This document shows positions 22,968-31,284 of a stretch of 64,000 nt of DNA, one piece after another. Each line of letters starts with the position of its first letter. The first letter of the stretch is position 1. Origin of the DNA: Streptomyces guryensis. GTDB taxonomy: Bacteria; Actinomycetota; Actinomycetes; Streptomycetales; Streptomycetaceae. The notes below the pieces were generated by a model. That model was not told the origin of the DNA. It did not search any database and worked only from the letters and a program-made list of their open reading frames with translations. The stretch is taken from contig NZ_JAJSBI010000008.1 in the NCBI RefSeq assembly GCF_021261325.1, positions 300,320-364,319 on the forward strand. Direction: 5' to 3'. The position numbers were made by a program, and so were the translations under genes.

Positions 22968-23246
22968 ATGACGCGAGAAACGGGACGGCGCGGAAGCCTG
23001 GACGAGCAGGCGTTGCTGCTGGTGGCCGGGCTGGCCGATCTGGCCGTGAGCACGCTGGGTACTGCCGTCGGCGCGATGCGGGGGCTGTTGCGCCGCTCGG
23101 ACGCCGCGGAGCTCGCCGCGCAGGCCGAACACGACCTCGCGGCGCGTGGGCGCCTGGTGCTGGACCGGTACGCGGCCGTGCCCCCGGCTCACCTGGAGAT
23201 CCTCGCCCGGCATGTGTCGGCTCGGAAGAGCGCCGATGATGACTGA
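22968..23246 (+). CDS. Small helical protein of the prenyl-synthase operon
   Basis: 92 residues from ATG 22968 (GGGGGAAGAG just ahead). The protein is largely helical: LDEQALLLVAGLADLAVSTL, then GAMRGLLRRSDAAELAAQAE and a charged C-terminus. It overlaps the start of the polyprenyl synthase gene, so the two are translated together. I do not recognise a characterised family. A partner or regulator of the prenyl synthase is possible from position alone. Confidence 0.65.
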   Translation: MTRETGRRGSLDEQALLLVAGLADLAVSTLGTAVGAMRGLLRRSDAAELAAQAEHDLAARGRLVLDRYAAVPPAHLEILARHVSARKSADDD

Positions 23247-24291
23247 CCGGTGGGAGCCGGTCGCGTTCAAGGTCCGCATCGACGAGGTGCTGCGCCGGTT
23301 CGTCGCCCGGGAAGCCGATCAGTTCGCCGCGATCGATCCGCTCCTGAGCCCGGTGGCCGAGCAGTTGGAGGCCGCGGTCGCGGAGGGCAAACGGCTGCGC
23401 GCGGCGTTCTGCTACTGGGGCTGGCGCGCGGTGGGCCAGCCGGACAGCGACGCGCTGGTGCGGGCGGCGGCGTCCATGGAGCTGGTGCACGCCGCCGCGG
23501 TCGTTCACGACGACCTCATCGACGACAGTCCGCTGCGGCACGGGCGCCCCACGGCCCATGTCGCCCTGCGCGATGCCGTACGGCGTCGTCCGCGCGGCGC
23601 GGCGGCCGCGAGGTCGCTGGCGATGCTGGTGGGAGACCTGCTGATGGCGCTGGCCGGGCAGTTGTTCGCCACCAGCGGCCTGCCCGCCGCGTACCTCGCC
23701 CGTGCCCGCCCCCTGTGGTCGGTGATGGCCCGGGAACTGATCGCGGGCGAGTGCCTGGAGATCCTGCGTACCGGCGCAGGCCCGGACACCGAGGCGTCGC
23801 TGAAGGTGATCCGCTACAAGACCGCCAAGTACACCGTCGAGCAGCCCCTGCTGATCGGCGGCGCCCTGGCCGGGGCCGGCACACGGCTGCGCGAGGGCTA
23901 CTCCGCGTACGGGCTGCCGCTGGGCGAGGCGTTCCAGCTGCGGGACGACCTGCTCGGTCTGTTCGGGGACCCGGAGCGCACCGGCAAGGCCGACGCCGAC
24001 GATGTGGAAGGCCACCGGCCCACGGCCCTGCTGGCGGAGACCTGGCGCCTGGCCGGGGAGGACGACCGCGCGCGGTTGCGCGCCCTGCTGGGCCGGCGCC
24101 GCCTGGACTCGGATGCCCTGGACACGGTCCGCGAGGTGATGCGCGTGCTGAGGGCACCCGACCGCATCGAGGCCATGATCGGCGTCCGGGTGGAGGAGGC
24201 GCTCGGTGCTGTCGACGAACTGGACGTACCGGCCCCTGCCCGCACCGCCCTGACCGCACTGGCCCGCTCCGCGGCGGACCGCCAGTTCTGA
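23236..24291 (+). CDS. Polyprenyl (isoprenyl) diphosphate synthase
   Basis: A 351-residue trans-isoprenyl diphosphate synthase, which joins isopentenyl diphosphate units to an allylic primer. The first Asp-rich motif is HDDLIDDS and the second is FQLRDDLLGLFGD; KRLRAAFCYWG near residue 50 binds the pyrophosphate. Start ATG 23236 (MMTDRW) overlaps the stop of the preceding small gene. The next gene, 31 bases on, encodes an Lcp-like oxygenase, so the polyprenyl product may be a substrate for oxidation. Chain length cannot be stated. Confidence 0.9.
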   Translation: MMTDRWEPVAFKVRIDEVLRRFVAREADQFAAIDPLLSPVAEQLEAAVAEGKRLRAAFCYWGWRAVGQPDSDALVRAAASMELVHAAAVVHDDLIDDSPLRHGRPTAHVALRDAVRRRPRGAAAARSLAMLVGDLLMALAGQLFATSGLPAAYLARARPLWSVMARELIAGECLEILRTGAGPDTEASLKVIRYKTAKYTVEQPLLIGGALAGAGTRLREGYSAYGLPLGEAFQLRDDLLGLFGDPERTGKADADDVEGHRPTALLAETWRLAGEDDRARLRALLGRRRLDSDALDTVREVMRVLRAPDRIEAMIGVRVEEALGAVDELDVPAPARTALTALARSAADRQF

Positions 24292-24322
24292 GACCTCAGC
24301 CACCCCACAACGGAGCCCCGCC

Positions 24323-25489
24323 ATGACGATGACGTACACCGACGCGTCGATGGACGCCCTGCGGCAGGCCGGTGACGAACTCGCCGACGCCACCGTCGCC
24401 ACGCTCTTCGAACGCGGCCAGGTAGGCACGTTCAACAGCCTGATGCGCTACGTCTCCCTCGCCGGCGCTCCCCTGCCGGACGGTCTGCCCGAGGTCGCAC
24501 GGGAGTACCTCGAGGCCACTCGTGTCCCGCCGGCCTGGGTGGACTGGTCGGAGATGGAGAAGGCCCGGCTGTTCTTCATCGACAACAACGTGCACATCTC
24601 CACCGCGCTGTCCTTCGCCTCCATGCCCGCCTGCTACGTCGTACCGCACGTGGCGAAGCTGCTGTCGGCCACCCACGGACTGAAGTACCCCTCCAAACGG
24701 ATGGCGGAGACAGGCCAGTTCACCGTCTACCTGATGCAGCCCGACGCCTTTGAGGCCGGCGGACGCTTCGTCCCCGCCGCCCAGAAGGTCCGCCTCCTGC
24801 ACGCCTCCATCCGCCACCACCTGGGGCGCGAGAACCAATGGGACGCGGCCGCGCTGGGAGTGCCGATCTGCCAGGAGGACATGATCGGCGGCCAGATGTT
24901 CTTCTCCCTGCTCGTGCTGGACAGCCTGCACCGCCTCGGCATCCACATGTCACAGGAAGGCGCGGAGGCCTACTACTACGCGTGGCGGGTGGTCGGAGCC
25001 ATGCTCGGCGTCGACCAGGACGCGGTCCCCCAGACGCTCGACGAGGCCCGCCGGTTCCTCGACCTGTACATGATCCGGCACATGGGACCCTCGCAAGAGG
25101 GCGCGCAGCTGACCCGGCAGCTCATCGACCTCTACGAGGAGATCGTGCCCGGCACCTTCTTCGACCCGATCGTCTCCGCTCTGATCCGCCACCTCATCGG
25201 CGACACCTGCGCCGATTGGCTCGACGTACCGCACACCCCGTGGGACACCGTCGTCAAAGCCGTGCCCCACCTCCTCGGCGTCCTGGAGACCATCGAGGAC
25301 CGCTCCCCCCTCGGTGCCTGGGCCCTGGACCGCATCGGCCACCTCACCACCGTCTTCGAACTGTCCTCCCTCACCCGCGGGCGCGTCATGCACTACGCCA
25401 TCCCGGAACAGCTCAAGAAGGACTACGGCATCTCCCCTGCGGTACCCCGCACCCGCCGATGGGATCCCCCCGCGGCCACAGTCTGTTGA
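24323..25489 (+). CDS. Oxygenase of the MpaB/Lcp (DUF2236) family
   Basis: 388 residues, all-helical, matching the latex-clearing-protein/MpaB family of haem-b oxygenases that cleave polyisoprene double bonds. Features are ATHGLKYPSKRMAETGQF, the conserved VRLLHASIRHHL helix (Arg/His pair near the haem), and GAMLGVDQDAVPQT. No signal peptide or Tat motif is evident, unlike secreted Lcp, so an intracellular isoprenoid substrate is more likely. It is the third gene of an operon with a prenyl synthase, and is followed by a strong terminator hairpin. Confidence 0.85.
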   Translation: MTMTYTDASMDALRQAGDELADATVATLFERGQVGTFNSLMRYVSLAGAPLPDGLPEVAREYLEATRVPPAWVDWSEMEKARLFFIDNNVHISTALSFASMPACYVVPHVAKLLSATHGLKYPSKRMAETGQFTVYLMQPDAFEAGGRFVPAAQKVRLLHASIRHHLGRENQWDAAALGVPICQEDMIGGQMFFSLLVLDSLHRLGIHMSQEGAEAYYYAWRVVGAMLGVDQDAVPQTLDEARRFLDLYMIRHMGPSQEGAQLTRQLIDLYEEIVPGTFFDPIVSALIRHLIGDTCADWLDVPHTPWDTVVKAVPHLLGVLETIEDRSPLGAWALDRIGHLTTVFELSSLTRGRVMHYAIPEQLKKDYGISPAVPRTRRWDPPAATVC

Positions 25490-26121
25490 TCACGCACATG
25501 CCCGGACCGCTCCCGGCGCAGGAGACGATGCGCACGGGAGCGGAGGGTGCGTTCTCGGCCAGACCTGCCGGCGTCGCCCGGGCCGGGGCACGAGGCCGGA
25601 GCTTTCGAGCGACGGCACCGCGTGCTGTCCGCACCGAACGCGGCGGGGGAGCCCGTCGACGGCTCCGCACGTCGTCCTCAGCCCCGACGACCTCGCGGCC
25701 GTTCCCACCGCCTGCTCGCCATCGACCGCCGGGAGGGACGAGGCACGGCTGATGCCCGCACGACATGGCATCGCTGTCGGCCAACACCGGTTCGGCCGAC
25801 AGGCACGCGTCAGCCACATCCGCTTGTCCCGCAGGCCCACCTGACGCCGGCCCCACGGCAACGGCGCCCGCATGCAATTCGTATCGGTGACCTGCATGGG
25901 CTGCTTCTACGGCCCACCCAGGAAGAAGGAGAGCCGCCTCTCCCTCACGCCTTGAGGACAGCCGTCGTCGGTCACGCCCACCCCGGCCAGAAATTGGGGC
26001 GTACATGACAGATTTCGGCCTTGTCGCACCGATCCCGGCTCGGGACGATGTGCCCGCACTCCGCACAGCTCGGACCACAGCGTTCTGTACCCGAACCCCC
26101 CACGAAGGAAGGACGTCGGCC
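25490..26121. other. Gene-free stretch (630 bp)
   Basis: Apart from the terminator at 25507-25543, I find no gene or clear remnant on either strand here. Open frames are long only because of GC content and show no family features. Confidence 0.4.
25507..25543 (+). terminator. Terminator hairpin after Lcp-like gene
   Basis: CCGCTCCCG-GCGCA stem arms (25507-25520) pair with TGCGC-CGGGAGCGG (25529-25543) around an 8-base loop with one bulged A, 18 bases after the oxygenase stop. Confidence 0.7.
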
Positions 26122-26559
26122 ATGGCGATTCGCACCGAAGTCGGCGCGTCCCGGGCCATCGAGCCCAGCCGTCGGGACGAACCCGCGCGACGCGCGGTCA
26201 CGGCACTCGGCCTCCTGGGCATCGCCCTGATCCACTTGCTGGACCTGCCCGGCAAGCTCAAGGAGACCCCCTACCTCGGAGCCGCGTACATCCTGCTCAT
26301 CATCGCGAGCGTGGCGGTCGCGGAGTACCTGATGCGGCGTCATGACCGCCGGGCCTGGCTGGCCGCGACCGCGCTCGCCGCCGCCGTACTCCTCGGCTAC
26401 GTGGTCAACCGGAGCGTCGGCCTTCCGGGGGCCATGGACGACATCGGCAACTGGCTGGAACCGCTGGGGCTGGCTTCCATGTTCGTCGAAGCGGTCGTGG
26501 TGGTGCTGGGGCTGTCGGGCCTCGTGGACTCGATGGCGCGCGGGTCCACCGACGCCTGA
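26122..26559 (+). CDS. Small membrane protein (four TM helices)
   Basis: 145 residues from ATG 26122, with GAAGGAAGGA upstream. Four predicted membrane helices follow a charged N-terminus: VTALGLLGIALIHLLDL, LGAAYILLIIASVAVAEYLM, LAATALAAAVLLGYVV, and LASMFVEAVVVVLGLSGLV. A conserved-looking HLLDLPGKLKETPYLG and NWLEPLG suggest a defined but uncharacterised family often seen near Streptomyces electron-transfer genes. It converges on the cytochrome-b-like gene. Function unknown. Confidence 0.75.
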   Translation: MAIRTEVGASRAIEPSRRDEPARRAVTALGLLGIALIHLLDLPGKLKETPYLGAAYILLIIASVAVAEYLMRRHDRRAWLAATALAAAVLLGYVVNRSVGLPGAMDDIGNWLEPLGLASMFVEAVVVVLGLSGLVDSMARGSTDA

Positions 26560-26598
26560 GCACCGGCCTGGCGCTGTCGGTTCCCCGGCCCGGCGGCG

Positions 26599-27237
26599 CT
26601 ACCCGGACCAGGCGGAGACCAGGTGGACTCCGGCCAGTGCCACGACCAGGCCGGCACCGAGCGCGACCACCAGCAGCGACCAGCGTCCGGCGCGCCGCGG
26701 GGCGGTGATCCCGTGGCGCGCCGGACGGCGGCGCAGGTCGGCGCCGATGAGGCTCGGAAGGCGCCAGACGTAGGCGAGGACGTGCACGGCCATGACGGCC
26801 ACCCAGCAGATGAAGGCGGCCTTGTGCAGCAGGAGCACCGGAACCGGACCGGTGTCGCGTCCGAGCAGGGCCAGGGCCACCCCCGTGCCGAGGACGGCGA
26901 CGCTGGTGGCGACGACCAGCGGGCCCAGCACACGCAGCAGCGGTGCGGGCGGCCCCTTGCGGCGGTATGCGGGCGAGCCCGTGTAGTAGCGGTAGAAGCG
27001 GTAGCCGGTCGAGCCGATCTTCAGGCAGACCGGGCCGGTCAGCAGCAGTCCGATGAAGAAGTGCAGGGTGAGGAGTTGCCCGAGGAAGAGGATGGTGACG
27101 CCCTCGACGGCGAAGAGGACCAGCAGGACCGCACCGGTCGCGGCGGTCAGCCGCTCGTTGCCCTCCGGGCCGCCGGATGTCGTGACGGGCCCCTCGTACG
27201 GGACGTCCGTCGGTGTCCTGCCGCCGATCACGGTCAC
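26599..27237 (-). CDS. Cytochrome b561-like membrane protein
   Basis: 212 residues from GTG 27237, preceded by AGGAGG with 8-base spacing. Five hydrophobic segments carry well-placed histidines: LLTLHFFIGLLLTGPVCLK and LLLHKAAFICWVAVMAVHVL, the pattern of a di-haem b-type cytochrome. It follows the ferredoxin gene by 118 bases on the same strand, so it is probably the last member of the redox operon and passes electrons across or along the membrane. Confidence 0.75.
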   Translation of the reverse strand: MTVIGGRTPTDVPYEGPVTTSGGPEGNERLTAATGAVLLVLFAVEGVTILFLGQLLTLHFFIGLLLTGPVCLKIGSTGYRFYRYYTGSPAYRRKGPPAPLLRVLGPLVVATSVAVLGTGVALALLGRDTGPVPVLLLHKAAFICWVAVMAVHVLAYVWRLPSLIGADLRRRPARHGITAPRRAGRWSLLVVALGAGLVVALAGVHLVSAWSG

Positions 27238-27355
27238 GCGTCCGTCCTCCTGGTGATCAGGCCCCGCCCAGCCCGGATGGCAGTGCTGTCCTGCCTGCTC
27301 CGCGCCGTGCGCCGGAGCGGGCAGAAGTATGTCCGACGTGGGGTTGAGAACTCGT

Positions 27356-27601
27356 TCACGACCGTTGGGCCGGCTTCCGGTCCGGTGCGCGCTCCGGTGC
27401 CCGGTCCAGGCGCAGTGCCAGCGCCGGGCACGCGGCCACCGCGCGCCGTGCGTGCCCGAGTGCCTCACCCGTAAGAGGGGCCGATCCCACGACCGGGTAG
27501 CCCCACTCGTCCAACTCGATCAATTCCGGGAGCAGTTCGGCGCACAGGCCGTAGCCGTCGCATGCGATGCGGTCGATTCCGACGGTGTGTGTACGGGCCA
27601 T
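27356..27601 (-). CDS. Ferredoxin (3Fe-4S/4Fe-4S type)
   Basis: 81 residues from ATG 27601 (GGAGG 8 bases ahead). The cluster ligands are in RIACDGYGLCAELLPE and AACPALAL; the loss of one Cys from the CxxCxxC loop is typical of 3Fe-4S ferredoxins of Streptomyces. It lies five bases after the NuoF-like gene and should carry electrons between that flavoprotein and the membrane components. Confidence 0.88.
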   Translation of the reverse strand: MARTHTVGIDRIACDGYGLCAELLPELIELDEWGYPVVGSAPLTGEALGHARRAVAACPALALRLDRAPERAPDRKPAQRS

Positions 27602-27606
27602 GCCGT

Positions 27607-28962
27607 TCACCTCCATTCCCGGTCGGCGGGTACCGGTGTGTCCGGGACCGGCAGTACGGGCTCGTGCCCGGCCGCGGCACACGGGCCGGCGCTCAGGTGG
27701 TGCCGTACGTCGTCGGCGAAGACGCGAAGGGCGGTCGCCGCGAAGCGTGAGGCGCCGTCGGGGTGCCGGCAGGCGCCGCGTCCGGCGAGCAGTCCCGTAC
27801 GGCCTTCCAGACGCCGCATCAGCTCCGGGGTGGGGTCCCCCCAGGCGAGGTCCGCGAAGTCCGCGGCGACGGCCGGCAGGCCGAGTCGGCACGGTCCGCA
27901 CTGCCGCGCGCTCTGCGCCGCGAGGTAGCCGAGAACCCTGGCCGCCTCGGCCAGACAGCAGGCGCGGGCGGGAAGCGCCACGATCACTCCGGCACCGGGT
28001 CCCGCGCCGAGGGACGCCAGGTCCTGCTTGGCGAACGGGACGTGCAGCGCCTGCCCCACCGGCAGCCAACTGCCGAAGAAGCCCCCCAACAGGACGGCTG
28101 CGAGCGGTTCCGCGGCTCCGCCAGCGACGTCAAGTACCTCACCGAGCGGTCGGCCCATCGGCACTTCGTAGACACCCGGTGTACGCAGCGCACCGGAGAG
28201 GGTCACCAGTGTGGTGCCCGCGGCGTCGGCGCGCCCGGCACCGCGGAACCAGCCGGGACCGTAGCGCGCGATCAGTGCGAGGTGGGCGAGGGTCTCGACG
28301 TTGTCGATCAGGGTGGGGCGCCTGCCGACCCCCTTCTCGAAGGGACGCGGCGGGGTGGCCAGCGGGCGGGCGTCGCCGCCGTTCAGCCATCGCACCAGCG
28401 ACGTCTCCTCGCTGGAGACGTAGTGATGGGGCAGTTCATGCACCTGGACCGGGAACGGGTCGGTGCCGACCCTCTGGCGTTCCCCGACGGCTTCACGGAG
28501 GGCGTCCGCCTGGTCCTGCCTGGTGTGCGGCAGGCACAGATGCGCCACATCGGCGCCCACCGCGGCGGCGGCCAGTGCGGCGCCGTCCAGGACCAGGTGC
28601 GGGGCGAGGTCAAGCAGGGTCTCGTCCTTTCGGCTGGCCGGTTCGCTCTCCATGCCGTTGGCGACCACCACCGCGGTGCCCCGGCCGGCGGCGACGGCGC
28701 GCAGCTTACGTCCGGTGGGGAAGGCGGCGCCGCCCCTGCCGGTCAGTCCGGCGTCCTCCACCGCGCGTATCAGTCGGTCGGCCGCGTCCGCGGTGCGGGG
28801 AAAGGGGGGCGGACCGTATCGGCCGAGGTGCTCGTCCAGGCCGGCCGGGCCGCCGGTGGCGTACCAGCCGTGCAGCAGCCGGGAGCCGTGCGGGCCGAGC
28901 ATCCCCGCACGCCCGTCACCGGCCGCCAGGGCTGTCCGCCCGTCGGTCATCGCCTCGGTCAT
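27607..28962 (-). CDS. NuoF-like NADH:acceptor flavoprotein
   Basis: 451 residues with the NADH dehydrogenase 51-kDa layout: FMN/NADH site TGRGGAAFPTGRK, ANGMESEPASRKDETLL, the SLBB-like middle, and the 4Fe-4S-binding C-terminus QCGPCRLG...GACRHPDG. It is not part of a nuo operon; its neighbours are a ferric-reductase-like membrane protein, a ferredoxin and ApbE, so it probably feeds NADH electrons to a dedicated membrane chain. Start ATG 28962 overlaps the upstream stop (ATGA). Confidence 0.88.
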   Translation of the reverse strand: MTEAMTDGRTALAAGDGRAGMLGPHGSRLLHGWYATGGPAGLDEHLGRYGPPPFPRTADAADRLIRAVEDAGLTGRGGAAFPTGRKLRAVAAGRGTAVVVANGMESEPASRKDETLLDLAPHLVLDGAALAAAAVGADVAHLCLPHTRQDQADALREAVGERQRVGTDPFPVQVHELPHHYVSSEETSLVRWLNGGDARPLATPPRPFEKGVGRRPTLIDNVETLAHLALIARYGPGWFRGAGRADAAGTTLVTLSGALRTPGVYEVPMGRPLGEVLDVAGGAAEPLAAVLLGGFFGSWLPVGQALHVPFAKQDLASLGAGPGAGVIVALPARACCLAEAARVLGYLAAQSARQCGPCRLGLPAVAADFADLAWGDPTPELMRRLEGRTGLLAGRGACRHPDGASRFAATALRVFADDVRHHLSAGPCAAAGHEPVLPVPDTPVPADREWR

Positions 28963-29729
28963 TCGGACCCTCCCTCGTCGTCATCGGTCGGTGCGGGTGT
29001 CGAGTGGACAGTGCCCGTGCTCGTGCCGGTGCTCGTGCTCGTGCTCGTGCTCGTGGCGGTGGTTCCTCCCGCGCGCTGCGCCCAACCGGGTTGCAACGGC
29101 CCGGAGTTCATGAACGCGGCCAGCACCACGGGCACCGCCGCCGCGGTGACTCCCGCCCAGAGCCGCACCGCGACCCGGCCCGGCCCCGCCCGGTACAACC
29201 GCCACCAGACCGCCGCGACGACGAGGGCGGCGCATGCGGCGTACAAGGCGAGTTGCAGCGTGAGCCGGGTGTCCGTGCCGGTCCCGGCGGCGTGGAAGAG
29301 CGCGACCGGCCAGGCCGCGTAGGCCAGCCAGTGCACGGCCTTCCACCGCCGCTGCCCGATGCGCAGCCGTACCGCGCTGGTGGCCGCGACCGCGAGCAGC
29401 AGGTCGAACGCGACCGTGCCCAGTCCCAGCCAGAGCGGCCGGTACGAGGCGGCGAACGGCACCACCGTCACCCACCACCCCAGGTGGACGAAGGTGTCGA
29501 GGATCACGGTGACGATGTGCAGGGCCAGGAAGACCAGGGTCAGCACCGACAGGTTGCGGTGCAGCGCGCTCACCTCGAAGCGGGCGAGCCGCCGCGGTGT
29601 GTGGCGGCCGCCCACGGCGACACCGAGCGCGACGGTCACGGTGAGCAGCACCAGGGCGACGGTGCCGCCGGCCCGGGTCGCGTACCACAGCGGGCTGGGG
29701 CCGGCGGCGAGGGGGACGAGTCCGGTCAT
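28959..29729 (-). CDS. Ferric-reductase-like transmembrane protein
   Basis: 256 residues with six membrane helices of the ferric reductase-like (cytochrome b-type) domain: SALHRNLSVLTLVFLALHIV and WKAVHWLAYAAWPVALFHAA supply paired haem-ligand histidines. The C-terminus is a Ser/Thr repeat tail (TSTSTSTSTGTSTGT) encoded by a short tandem DNA repeat. Start and stop overlap the neighbouring genes by four bases on both sides. Together with NuoF-like, ferredoxin and ApbE genes this suggests a flavin-dependent transmembrane reductase. Confidence 0.85.
   Translation of the reverse strand: MTGLVPLAAGPSPLWYATRAGGTVALVLLTVTVALGVAVGGRHTPRRLARFEVSALHRNLSVLTLVFLALHIVTVILDTFVHLGWWVTVVPFAASYRPLWLGLGTVAFDLLLAVAATSAVRLRIGQRRWKAVHWLAYAAWPVALFHAAGTGTDTRLTLQLALYAACAALVVAAVWWRLYRAGPGRVAVRLWAGVTAAAVPVVLAAFMNSGPLQPGWAQRAGGTTATSTSTSTSTGTSTGTVHSTPAPTDDDEGGSE
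29015..29062. repeat. GTGCTC tandem repeat encoding Ser/Thr tail
   Basis: About eight imperfect copies of the hexamer GTGCTC/GTGCCG in the 3' end of the ferric-reductase-like gene, encoding alternating Ser-Thr. Such repeats are prone to length change. Confidence 0.7.
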
Positions 29730-30673
29730 CGGGCGTCTCCCGGGTTGTCTTCGGGCCAGCCGCAGACTCGCTCGACGGTTCCGTCCACGCGGACCAGCCG
29801 TGCGGGCAGCCCTGCCCGGCGCAGTCGGCCGAGGGCGCGTTCGCCGAGGACGACGGCCTCGGTGGCGGCGGTGTTGGCGGCCACACAGCTGACGGCGGCG
29901 ACACTCACGGTCCGCCAGACCGGGGCGGGAATGTCACCGGTGGCGGGGTCGACGATGTGGTGCAGTCGCCGTCCACCGCGGCGCCAGGTCCGCACGGTGG
30001 TGCCGGAGGTGGCCAGTCCGCCCCCGGTGATGCTCACCGTGGGCCGGTTCGCGGTGTCGGGCGCCGCGTGGTCATCGGCGATGGCGATCCGCCAGCCTCC
30101 CGGCGGCGCCTGGCCCGCGGCGGAGAGATCCCCGCCGAGGTTGACCAGGACACCGCAGCCCGTCACCTCGGCGGCGCGGTGGGCGGCCCGGTCGGCGGCG
30201 AGAGCCTTGGCGGTCGCGCCGAGGTCGAGCGCGGTGCCCGGGGGCAGCCGCAACCGCCGGGCAGCCCGCTCCCACTCCACCGTCCGCCAGCCCGCGGACG
30301 GTCCGGCAAGGCGTACAGGGCCCAGGTCCTGCGGTCGCAGCGCGGCGAATGTGACGTCGTAGCCGAGCGCGGCCACCGCGGTGCCGACGGTGGGGTCGAC
30401 GACGCCGTCGGTCTCCTCCGCCGCGTGCAACGCCACGTCCAGGGCCTCGGCGAACAGGGCACTCACACGGAATGCGGCTCCCGCCGCGGCGTTGGCGCGC
30501 GACAGTTCCGAGTCGGGCCGGAAGCGGCTGCACGCCTCATCGACGGCGGCGAGTTCGGCGTCGAGGACCTTCCGTGCCGCGCCCAGTGCGCCCGCGTCGG
30601 TGACCAGCAGCGAGGCGGTGGTGCCCAGCGCGGGGAAGGAGACCGACGCCGGATGCGTGGCGGCGGCGGTCAT
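29726..30673 (-). CDS. apbE: FAD:protein FMN transferase (ApbE)
   Basis: 315 residues of the ApbE family, which attaches FMN covalently to Thr/Ser of target proteins. Motifs: CSRFRPDSELSRAN, TDGVVDPTVG, DLGATAKALAADR (the DxGxxxKG-type FAD/metal site) and HHIVDPATG. Its partner in other bacteria is an FMN-binding (FMN_bind) protein or RNF/NQR subunit; none is recognisable in this operon, and the gene immediately upstream encodes a Thr/Ser-rich anchored protein. Start ATG 30673 overlaps that gene's stop. Confidence 0.92.
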   Translation of the reverse strand: MTAAATHPASVSFPALGTTASLLVTDAGALGAARKVLDAELAAVDEACSRFRPDSELSRANAAAGAAFRVSALFAEALDVALHAAEETDGVVDPTVGTAVAALGYDVTFAALRPQDLGPVRLAGPSAGWRTVEWERAARRLRLPPGTALDLGATAKALAADRAAHRAAEVTGCGVLVNLGGDLSAAGQAPPGGWRIAIADDHAAPDTANRPTVSITGGGLATSGTTVRTWRRGGRRLHHIVDPATGDIPAPVWRTVSVAAVSCVAANTAATEAVVLGERALGRLRRAGLPARLVRVDGTVERVCGWPEDNPGDAR

Positions 30674-31092
30674 GAGGCACCCGAGGTGGTGTGCGAGGGC
30701 TGTGGAGTCGGTGCCGGAGGCTTCGTGGCGGTGGGCGCGGGGGTGGACGACTGCGCGGTGCGCGGCGTGGCGGAGGTCGTCCGTTGCTTCCGCACGGTCG
30801 GGTGCGGGGACGGGGCCGCCGACCGCGACGGAGTCCCCGGGGCGGAGGGCGCGCTCGACGTGGGTGCGGGCGTGGGAGACGTGGGTGTCGGCGCGGGAGC
30901 CGACGGCCGGGAGGTGTCCCTGGGCGTGGCCGAGGACTTGCCGGGCAGGGCGTGGGCGTATCCGGTGGCGAGCACGACGGAGCCGGCCGCGGCCGCGGCG
31001 GCCACCCAGCGGGTGGTGCTTCCGACCCGGCGCAGGCCGCGGTCACGGCGCCGGGCGGCGCCGGCCGACGTGGGGTGGTCGGGGTGGGACAT
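30670..31092 (-). CDS. Membrane-anchored Ser/Thr/Pro-rich protein (paralogue A)
   Basis: 140 residues from ATG 31092 (AGGAGG four bases ahead). A cytoplasmic tail (RDRGLRRVGSTTR) leads to one membrane helix ending GYAHALPG, then about 90 residues of Pro/Ser/Thr and a final TTSGAS. The protein at 33595-33858 has the same architecture and ends (ERGLRRVSTTTR, GYAHVLP, TTTGAS). First gene of the ApbE operon, upstream of which is the 18-bp motif shared with the paralogue. Possibly the acceptor or scaffold of the redox chain; function unknown. Confidence 0.75.
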   Translation of the reverse strand: MSHPDHPTSAGAARRRDRGLRRVGSTTRWVAAAAAAGSVVLATGYAHALPGKSSATPRDTSRPSAPAPTPTSPTPAPTSSAPSAPGTPSRSAAPSPHPTVRKQRTTSATPRTAQSSTPAPTATKPPAPTPQPSHTTSGAS

Positions 31093-31195
31093 GGTTCCTC
31101 CTCGGCCGTCGGTGTGCCGTCGAAGCACTGGACACTGCGCGGCCGCATCTGTGGGTATCCGTCGACCAGCCTGCGCAGGCGACTGTCTGTATCCG

Positions 31196-31214
31196 GTTCA
31201 GGAATCCTTCAGAA
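31196..31214 (-). promoter_or_regulatory. Putative response-regulator site, copy A
   Basis: In gene orientation TCTGAAGGATTCCTGAAC, about 104 bases before paralogue A. It matches 15 of 18 bases of TCTGAAGCTTTCCCGAAC, found about 97 bases before paralogue B. On the other strand it contains TTCAG repeated every 11 bases, the direct-repeat spacing usual for OmpR-type regulators. Confidence 0.55.
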
Positions 31215-31284
31215 CCCGCAAAGATCAGCGAACGTGCTGGTCAGGAGGGCGGAGGCAATCACGTGCGCCGGCCCCTGGAGGGAC

